Shown: positions 8,845-20,200 of the stretch, piece by piece
Numbering within the stretch: position 1 is the first letter of the stretch
How the letters are laid out: each line of letters opens with the position of its first letter
Source: Dechloromonas aromatica (nom. nud.)
GTDB lineage: Bacteria > Pseudomonadota > Gammaproteobacteria > Burkholderiales > Rhodocyclaceae
Reading direction: 5' to 3'
Length of the DNA stretch: 64,000 nt
Assembly: GCA_017848965.1 (NCBI GenBank)
Contig: JAFIHA010000040.1
Location: 18,560 to 82,559 of the forward strand
Notes under the pieces: generated by a model
Database searches by the model: none
What the model was told of the DNA's origin: nothing
What the model saw: the letters and a program-made list of their open reading frames with translations, nothing else
Program-made: the position numbers and the translations under genes

Positions 8845-8876
8845 AAAAAGGGCCTGTTCGAGAACAGGCCCTTTTT
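8845..8876. terminator. Bidirectional terminator hairpin downstream of pccA
   Basis: A perfect stem pairs AAAAAGGGCCTGTTC (8846-8860 region) with GAACAGGCCCTTTTT. It has A/T runs on both sides, so it can end minus-strand pccA transcripts and shield the small gene at 8564-8827. Confidence 0.88.
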
Positions 8877-8900
8877 GCTGCTCGATTGTCTGGCGACAGT

Positions 8901-10913
8901 TTATTCGAACTCGATGATGACCTGGTCGACCGACAGGCTTTCGCCGACGGCAGCGGAGATCTTCTTCACCTTGCAGTCCTGCTCGGCCTTGAGGATGTTT
9001 TCCATCTTCATCGCTTCGATCACCGCCAGCTTCTCGCCGGCCTTCACTTCCTGGCCAACCGAGACGGCAACTTCGCGCAGCAGGCCGGGCATCGGCGAGA
9101 GCAGGAACTTCGACAGATCGGGCGCCGGCTTCTCCGGCATCAGTGCCAGCAGTTCGGCGGCGCGCGCGCTCATCACCATGAAGTCGGCGCGCGTGCCCCA
9201 GTGGAATAGCGAGTACTTGGTCTTGTGCCGCTCGACCTGCAGCGTGAACTCCTGACCGTTGCAGGTGCCGGTGAACAGCGACTCGCCGAGTTTCCAGTCG
9301 GACAGGATCTCGTAGGGCTGGCCGGCGTATTCGACGTGATAGCCGCCCGGGATCGGCCGCGCCGTGACCGGGTGGTTCTCCTTCTGCTCGCCGTTCAGGC
9401 GCACCACCATCCACTGGTCGCCGACGATGCGTTCGTGGCCTTGCAACTGGCCGGTGATCGAGGCGGAACGGTCGGTGAAGGCGCGATAGACGTAGGCGGC
9501 AACCGAGACCAGCAGCGCCGGGTCGTCGTGCGGCACCATCGAGGCGTCAAAGCCGGTCGGGTAGTGCTTGGGGATGAAGCCGGTGTCGAAGATGCCGGAA
9601 TGGAACACCGGGTGCTGCATCAGCGCGGCCTGGAACGGGATGTTCGAGGAAATGCCGCGGATCACGAAGCCGTTCAGCGCATCGCGCATGCGGGCGATGG
9701 CGGCGTTGCGATCCTTGCCGTGCACGATCAGCTTGGCGATCATCGAGTCGTAGAACATCGAGATTTCGCCGCCGTCGTAGACGCCGGTGTCGACGCGGGT
9801 CGTGCCCTGGGCGTCGGTCGATTCGGCCGGCGGCAGGAACTTGACCAGACGGCCGGTGGAAGGCAGGAAGCCGCGGAACGGGTCTTCCGCGTTGATCCGG
9901 CATTCCATCGCCCAGCCGTCGATCTTGACGTCGGCCTGGGTCAGCGGCAGCTTCTCGCCGTAGGCGACGCGGATCATCTGCTCGACCAGGTCGAGGCCGG
10001 TGATCAGTTCGGTGACCGGGTGTTCCACCTGCAGGCGGGTGTTCATTTCCAGGAAGTAGAATTCCTTGGTCGCACCGGAGACAACGAACTCGACCGTACC
10101 GGCCGACTCGTAATTCACCGCACGGGCCAGGGCCACGGCCTGCTCGCCCATTGCCTTGCGCATTTCCGGATCGACGAAGGGGCTCGGCGCTTCTTCGATG
10201 ACCTTCTGGTGACGACGCTGGATCGAGCAGTCGCGCTCGTTCAGGTACACGTAGTTGCCGTGGCTGTCGCCGAGCACCTGGATTTCGATGTGGCGCGGCT
10301 CGAGCACGTACTTTTCGATGAAGACGCGGTCGTCGCCGAAGGAGTTGCGCGCTTCGTTGACGCAGGAGGAGAAGCCTTCGTGCGCTTCGGCGTCGTTGTA
10401 GGCGACGCGCAGACCCTTGCCGCCGCCGCCGGCGGAGGCCTTGATCATCACCGGGTAGCCGATCTTCCTGGCGATTTCCACGGCGGCGTCAGGACCGTCG
10501 ATGGCGTCGTTGTGGCCGGGGATGGTGTTGACCTTGGCTTCGATGGCCAGCTTCTTGGACTCGATCTTGTCACCCATCTTGGCGATCGAGTAGTGCTTCG
10601 GCCCGATGAACTTGATGCCTTCTTCTTCCAGGCGGCGCTAGAATTCGGCGGTTTCCGACAGGAAGCCGTAGCCCGGGTGCACCGCTTCAGCGCCGGTCTG
10701 CTTGCAGGCGGCGATGATCTTGTCGGCAACCAGATAGGATTCCTTGGAAGCCGCCGGGCCGATGCAGACACCCTCGTCGGCCATATCGACGAACAGGGCG
10801 TCCTTGTCGGCCTCGGAATAGACGGCGACAGTCTTGATGCCCATCTTGCGGGCGGTCTTGATGACGCGGCAGGCAATTTCACCGCGGTTGGCGATCAGCA
10901 TTTTGTTGCACAT
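8901..10913 (-). pseudogene. pccA: Propionyl-CoA carboxylase alpha (biotin) subunit, interrupted by in-frame TAG
   Basis: Biotin carboxylase plus biotin carrier subunit of an acyl-CoA carboxylase, probably propionyl-CoA. The N-terminal part starts at 10913 ([18 protein letters not shown]) and reaches [14 protein letters not shown]. It then meets TAG at 10638-10640. The same frame resumes immediately (RRLEEEGIKFIGPKHYSIAKMGDKI) and runs to 8901 with all later motifs: the ATP-grasp glycine loop (SAGGGGKGLRVAY), MNTRLQVEHPVTE and the biotinylation motif EAMKMENIL near the C-terminus. Nothing else is disturbed, and full length would be about 670 codons, normal for PccA. A CAG to TAG change would explain it. 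It is either a true nonsense mutation, an assembly error or a suppressed stop. A restart at the ATG at 10577 would lack the N-terminal ~110 residues of the carboxylase domain. It follows pccB by 21 bp. Confidence 0.9.
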
Positions 10914-10934
10914 GTTCCTTTCTCTCCCTGCCGC

Positions 10935-12470
<1,536 letters not shown>

Positions 12471-12498
12471 GGAAAAACTCCCTCAATGGAACGGGTGA

Positions 12499-13509
12499 TC
12501 AGTGTTTCAGATAGTCGAGCAGCGCATACGCGGCGGCAGCCGGCGTCGTATAACCTGCTTCGACGGAACGGGTCAGCGCGGGCAGGTTTTCCTGCACGCG
12601 CGGATGATTGCGGAAATGCTGGCGCAGGCCGGCATCGATCAGTTGCCACATCCAGGCCAGCGACTGGTGCTGGCGCTTGGCGGCGAACTCGCCGGTCGGC
12701 TTGAGCGCCGCCTGGTATTTCTCGACTTCGCTCCAGAAATCGGCGATGCCCTGCTTGTGCAGCGCCGACAGCGCAATGACCGGTGGTGCCCAGTTGGGCG
12801 AGGCCGGACGCAGCATGTGCAACGCATTGCGCCACTGGGCACGGACAACGGCGGTAGCCTGCTTGTCAATGTCGGCCTTGTTGATGACCACCATGTCGGC
12901 GATCTCGACGATGCCCTTCTTGATCGCCTGCAGGTCGTCGCCGGCATTCGGCAACTGCAGCAGGCAAAACATGTCGACCATGCCGGCGACCGTCGTTTCC
13001 GACTGGCCAACCCCCACGGTCTCGATGATGATTACGTCGTAGCCCGCCGCTTCGCAGAGCAGCATGGCTTCGCGCGTCTTCTCGGCGACGCCGCCGAGCG
13101 AACCGGCCGACGGACTGGGGCGGATGAAGGCTTCCTCGCGCTGCGAGAGCTGCTCCATGCGCGTCTTGTCGCCGAGGATGGAACCGCCAGAGACCGACGA
13201 CGAAGGATCAACGGCGAGCACGGCGAGTTTCTTGCCCCGTTCGATCAGCCAGACGCCAAGGGCTTCGATGAAGGTCGACTTGCCGGCGCCGGGCACGCCG
13301 GAAATGCCGATCCGGATCGCCCCGCCAGTCTTCGGCAGCAGCGCGGTCAGCACTTGCTGCGCACGCTGCTGGTGATCGGCGCGGGTCGATTCGATCAGCG
13401 TGATCGCCTTGGCCAGCGCGCGGCGCTGGCCTTTGAGCACGCCATCGACCAGTTGCCGGTCGGCGTCGGAGAGAAGATTCGCCTTCACCGGCGCCTCGTC
13501 CAGTTTCAT
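12499..13509 (-). CDS. meaB: Methylmalonyl-CoA mutase-associated GTPase MeaB (ArgK family)
   Basis: G3E P-loop GTPase of 336 residues that protects and gates cofactor loading of the B12-dependent mutase. Walker A is GISGVPGAGKST near residue 63. A switch region reads VDPSSSVSGGSILGDKTRM, and the base-recognition motif NKAD is in VVINKADIDKQ. The C-terminal dimerisation region follows. The ATG at 13509 (MKLDEAPVKANLL) was chosen; it lies 7 bp after the mutase stop. An upstream frame start would run inside the mutase gene. Confidence 0.93.
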   Translation of the reverse strand: MKLDEAPVKANLLSDADRQLVDGVLKGQRRALAKAITLIESTRADHQQRAQQVLTALLPKTGGAIRIGISGVPGAGKSTFIEALGVWLIERGKKLAVLAVDPSSSVSGGSILGDKTRMEQLSQREEAFIRPSPSAGSLGGVAEKTREAMLLCEAAGYDVIIIETVGVGQSETTVAGMVDMFCLLQLPNAGDDLQAIKKGIVEIADMVVINKADIDKQATAVVRAQWRNALHMLRPASPNWAPPVIALSALHKQGIADFWSEVEKYQAALKPTGEFAAKRQHQSLAWMWQLIDAGLRQHFRNHPRVQENLPALTRSVEAGYTTPAAAAYALLDYLKH

Positions 13510-13516
13510 CCCGGCC

Positions 13517-15667
<2,151 letters not shown>

Positions 15668-15742
15668 GAAACACCTCTCGCCGATTCGATTTTTTCGGGC
15701 CGATGATGCAGAATTCAAAATTCTACGCTTTCAGGGCCCAGC

Positions 15743-15771
15743 TTGACATGGTCAGCCCTACATAATACTTT
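15743..15771 (+). promoter_or_regulatory. Candidate promoter of the GntR gene, overlapping a short palindrome
   Basis: TTGACA (15743-15748) has perfect -35 agreement. A weak -10 TACTTT lies 17 bp downstream (15766-15771). The -35 overlaps the palindrome TGAC-ATG-GTCA (15744-15754), a possible operator for the adjacent GntR regulator. The region separates that regulator from the divergent mutase operon. Confidence 0.4.
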
Positions 15772-15834
15772 ATCCATAATTACGGAGGCAAGCCGGCGAC
15801 GTACCGGCCTGTCCGGCTCACAACTCTCGAGACA

Positions 15835-16506
15835 ATGAACCGCATCGCTCCCACCGCGCTTTACCAGGAAGTCGCCGAACGTCTGCGACAACGCATCTAC
15901 GCCCACGAACTGCCGCCAGGCACCTGGATCGACGAACAGAAGCTGGCCGAGCAGTATGGCATCTCGCGCACGCCCTTGCGCGAAGCCCTGAAAGTGCTTG
16001 CCTCGGAAGGCCTGGTCGAACTGAAGCCGCGTCGCGGTTGCTACGTCACCGAAATCTCCCGCCAGGATCTCGACGACATCTTTCCGCTGATTGCCCTCCT
16101 CGAAGGCCGCTGCGCGGCGGAGGCCGTGAAGCGGGCCAAGGCGGCGGATCTGACGGCGCTCCGGACGATCCACGAGAAGCTCGAAGCGGCGGCGCGCGAC
16201 GCGCGCGTCGATGCCTTCTTCGAGGCCAATCAGGAATTCCACCGCAAGATCCAGGAGTTGTCCGGCAACCGCTGGCTGCTGTCGGTGATCCAGGATTTGC
16301 GCAAGGTGCTGAAGCGTTCCCGTCTGCATTCCCTGTCGCTCGAAGGCCGCCTGCAGCAGTCGCTGGAAGAGCACCGGGCGATCCTCGCCCGCATGCTGGC
16401 CGGTGATGCGACCGGCGCCGAGCGGCAGATGTACGAGCACTTGCTGTCCGGACGCGAGGCACTGGCCAGAATTGACGAGCAACCTGGGGGTGGCAAGGCC
16501 GCCTGA
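15835..16506 (+). CDS. GntR-family regulator, FCD (FadR) subfamily
   Basis: 223 residues. The winged HTH covers residues ~8-75 (LYQEVAERLRQRIYAHELPPG, then ISRTPLREALKVLASEGLVEL). The all-helical FCD ligand domain has the metal-ligand pattern: Asp/Glu in the early helices and histidines in FHRKIQEL and EEHRAIL. It diverges from the mutase operon, so control of propionyl-CoA/methylmalonyl-CoA metabolism is likely. The ligand cannot be read from sequence. Confidence 0.88.
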   Translation: MNRIAPTALYQEVAERLRQRIYAHELPPGTWIDEQKLAEQYGISRTPLREALKVLASEGLVELKPRRGCYVTEISRQDLDDIFPLIALLEGRCAAEAVKRAKAADLTALRTIHEKLEAAARDARVDAFFEANQEFHRKIQELSGNRWLLSVIQDLRKVLKRSRLHSLSLEGRLQQSLEEHRAILARMLAGDATGAERQMYEHLLSGREALARIDEQPGGGKAA

Positions 16507-16519
16507 GCCGGGGCGGCGT

Positions 16520-17224
16520 TCAGTCGCCCAGTTGGCGCCAGAGTTTCTCGAACTGCGCCGAAAATTCCCCGACCAGTTGCCGGTCGTTGCTGAGTACCAG
16601 ATTTTCCTCGTTGTACTGGCCGGCGCTGCGCGTCCAGTTGTAGCTGCCGTTGAGCAGCTTTTCGCCGTCGAAGATGGAGAACTTGTGGTGCATGTGCGCC
16701 TCGGTGCGGTCGACGACGACGGCGATCCCGGCATCGCGCAGGCGGGCGATGTCGCTGCCGGCGTCGTACTCCTTGTCGTTGTCGGTGACGATGCGCACCG
16801 CAACGCCGCGCCGATGGGCGGCCAGGACTTCTTTGGCGATGCGGTCGTCGGACAGCGTGAACACGCAGATGTCGATGCGCTGGCGGGCGTGGCGCAGGCA
16901 TCGCTGGATCGTCTGCAGGCAGTCGGCGCCGGGGCTGAAGCTGGCTTCCTGGACAATTTGCGCGCTCGGCAGGCGCTGGGCGTCAAGGCTGCGGACGACG
17001 CCTTCCAGCCATTTCAGCAGCGCTAGTTGCAGCGGGTCGGCAAGGCGTTCCCGGACCAGATCGAAGGAATGGTTGCGCAAGCGGCGCAGGTCCTCGTCGC
17101 GCAGCGCGGCGGCATCCAGGGCGGCGGCCAGTGCGCGTTTCTCGTCGTCGCTCAGGCGGCCGTCGGCGATGCCGCCGGCGAGCAAGGCCAGGATGTCCTC
17201 GATGCTGATTGCCGCGTCGCTCAT
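16520..17224 (-). CDS. Phospholipase D-like (HKD) protein, end of the PspA/flotillin operon
   Basis: 234 residues. The N-terminal ~80 residues are helical and acidic (IEDILALLAGGIADGRLSDDEKRAL). A single PLD domain follows, with one HKD motif at about residues 183-200 (HHKFSIFDGEKLLNGSYNWT), the pattern of Nuc-type nucleases and mitochondrial PLD6, which dimerise to build one active site. No signal peptide is seen. The ATG at 17224 overlaps the stop of the giant ATPase gene, so it is translationally coupled to it. Whether it cuts nucleic acid or phospholipid cannot be told from sequence. A position at the end of a membrane-stress operon makes either plausible. Confidence 0.82.
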   Translation of the reverse strand: MSDAAISIEDILALLAGGIADGRLSDDEKRALAAALDAAALRDEDLRRLRNHSFDLVRERLADPLQLALLKWLEGVVRSLDAQRLPSAQIVQEASFSPGADCLQTIQRCLRHARQRIDICVFTLSDDRIAKEVLAAHRRGVAVRIVTDNDKEYDAGSDIARLRDAGIAVVVDRTEAHMHHKFSIFDGEKLLNGSYNWTRSAGQYNEENLVLSNDRQLVGEFSAQFEKLWRQLGD

Positions 17225-20200
17225 GGTTTGCTCCGGGGTTTGGGTTTTTCCGGTGGCGGGTTGCCGCCGGCTTCCTTGTCGAGCTTGTCGAGGTAGGTGC
17301 TGACCCGCTTCATTTCGTCCCACATCGAGTGGTCGAGACGGATCTTGTGGTAGGTCGCGGTGACCAGCGGCAGCAGGACCTTTTCGTAGGCCTTGACCAT
17401 GTCGCCGACGACGCCGGCGAATTGCGAGAGGTCGCCGGGCTCGACATGGACGCTCGGCCTGACCGCGCGCAGCCCGGCCTCGATGCGGTCGAGACCGTCG
17501 CCCAGGCGGTCGGCGAGCGCGCTGTCGGGCTTCAGGCCGTCGACGGCGCGGGCGACATCGAGCAGCGAGGCGGCGATGCGCGTGCCGGGGTCGCTGTCGT
17601 CGCCGCCCAGCTTGCGCTGGCGGACGAAGGCTTCCTTGATCGCGGTCCACCGCGCCCGCTCGTCGGCGCTCGGGGTGCCGAGCAGTTCGGCGAGCTTGAG
17701 CAGGTTTTCCTCGGCACCGGTGGTCAGCGTCTGCGCTTCGCCGCGGTAATGGTCGCGCAGCAGGGCGTCGATTTCCTCGTCGCGCATGATCGCGGTGACC
17801 TTGCCGGCGAGTTTGGTCATGTTGCGGTAGCTGCCCTGCAGCTTGAACGGCGGCTCGGTCCGGTAGCTGTCCTTCTGCGCCGCCGAGTCGATGTAGGCCA
17901 GGTTGACCTTGAGCAGCAGGTCGCGGATGCGGAACAGGCGCTGCATCAGCGCGACCAGCTCCTCCTGTTCGAGGGCGCTGTAGGGATGGCTGAAGGCGCT
18001 GCCGGGGATTTCCTCGCCCTCGGCGAGGCGGACCAGGAGTTGAACGTCCTTCGGATCGCGCGAAGCCAGCGGCAGCAGCGCCGGGTTGGCGGTCAGGCTG
18101 TTCTCGATGTAGGACAGCGCGAACAGCGCTTCGCGGCCGTCGAGGACGTCGCCCAGGTTGTAGATGTCGGCGCGGTTGGCCAGCATGTCTGGGATCTTGA
18201 AGACGTCGCCGGACTCGGTGTAGGGGTTGCCGGCCATGACCACGGCGAAACGCTTGCCGCGCATGTCGTAGGTGCGCGCCTCGCCCTTCCAGACGCCTTC
18301 GATGCGCCGCGTACCGTCGGCCAGGGCGATGAACTTCTGCAGGAACTCCGGGCTGGTGTGCTGGATGTCGTCGAGGTAGAGCATCACGTTGCTGCCCATG
18401 GCCAGACCGAGGTTGAGCTTCTCCAGCTCCTGGCGGGCGGCGCCGTGGGCGGCAGCAGCGGGGTCGAGGGCGGTGACGTCGTGGCCGAGGACCGGGCAGT
18501 TGATGCGCACGAAAACCAGGCCGAGACGGTCGGCGACGTATTCCATCAGCGTCGTCTTGCCGTAGCCGGGCGGCGAGATCAGCAGCAGCAGACCCATGCG
18601 GTCGGTGCGATTGCCGGCGCCGGCGGTGCCGAGTTGCTTGGCCAGGTTATCGCCGAGCAGTGGCAGGTAGACTTCGTCGATCAGCCGGTTGCGCACGAAG
18701 GTGGACAAGGGCTTGGCCTGGAACTGGGCGATGCCCAGCCGGGCCTTCTCGGCGGCGAGCAGATCGTGGCGGCACTGCTGGAACTGCTCGAAAGCTGGCA
18801 CGATCCGGTTGCGGTGATCGTCGAAGCGCTGCCAGAAATCGTTGAGGTTGAGCGCCAGGCGGCCGTCGACGATGCGTGGATGTTCGCTGCGCAGGCCGTC
18901 GACCACGGTGGCGAGGCTGGCGTTGACGCGTCGGCGCGGCAGCGCCACGGCCAGGCGCCCGGCGGCGTCGTCGATCCAGTCGACGGCGCCGGGCGCCTGG
19001 GTGACGGCAAAGGCCGCCACCCAGGCGCGCACCAGATGCCAGCGTTCGGCGGGCTCGGCGCTGTCGAGATCGCGCTGCCAGTCGCCATGTTGCTGCGTGC
19101 GTTCGAGTTCCTTGACCAGCGCGTCGGCGAGGTCGTCAGCCGGGCCGGCGATCACCCAGTGGGCGTCGGCGCGCTCGGCAGCCAGTTGGCGAATCAGGTA
19201 AGCCGCCGCCTGTGCGCAAAGTACCGGCAGGTGCTCGCCGTCGGTGGCGAAGGCGCCTTCGCCGTCTGCTGCCGGGTCGAATTCCCGGGCAAAGTGTTGC
19301 AAGGCGTGTGCCGTGTTGGCTTCGAGCCGGGTCAGTGCGTCACTGGCGGCGAATTGCAGTTGCAGTTGCAGGGCAGTGCGCGCCTGGCGCTGCAAGGCCT
19401 CGCGGGCGGCGAGGAAGCAGCCGTGCTGCCAGTAGAGCAGGGCCAGCACCCGCTGCTTCGGCCCCCAGGCGAGGAGGCCGGCTTCGCCCTGCATGCGGAT
19501 CAGGGCGGCGAGCAGGCGCGCCGCGTCGTCGTCGTGGATGCCTTTCTGATAACCCTCGCGGTAACGCGTCGCCGCGTACTGGCGGACCAGTCCGGGCAGG
19601 GCTGGGCTGTCGCCGCTCGCCGCCTGCTGCAGTTCGGTCCACGACATGCCGTCCTGCCCGTTGAGCGCGGCGTACAGCAGACTGCCGGCGAGGTATTCGG
19701 CGCGGGCCAGCGCCGGCGTTTCGGAAATCAGCGGTTGTTCCCAGAGCGCCCGGAAGGGGTCGAGGCGAGTGTCGTCGACGCTGGCGTAGTAGTCGGTACC
19801 GGTGAGGTGCCAGGCCAGTTTTTCGTCGCGCGGTACCAGCGTCAGGTCGAGCGCCTGTTGGCTGACGGTGAAGGCATGGCGGCCGAAGCGCAGCGTGTTG
19901 CCGTCGTCGCCGAGCAGTTCGCGGCGGTCGCGGACGCTGCGCAGGGCCTGGTCGCGGGCGGTCTTGATGCGGGTGTCGAGGTCGTCGGCGGCGACGCCGT
20001 CGCCCAGCGCACGCAGGTCTTCGACCAGCTTCTGCAATTTGCCGATCAGCGGATCGGCGGCGAAATAGCCATGAACTTCGGCGATTTCCTGGAACTTGGC
20101 GACGCGCCGGGGAATACCGTCGAGGATGCGGGCGGCGGCATCGTTGAGCGAACGGACGCGGCGCTGGCGGGCGTCGAGCAGACTCTGCCGACGCGCCGAC

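Noticed and set aside
10577-10640. Programmed recoding (e.g. pyrrolysine) at the pccA TAG
   Set aside because: No downstream recoding element is apparent and PccA has no known need for one; mutation or sequencing error is simpler.
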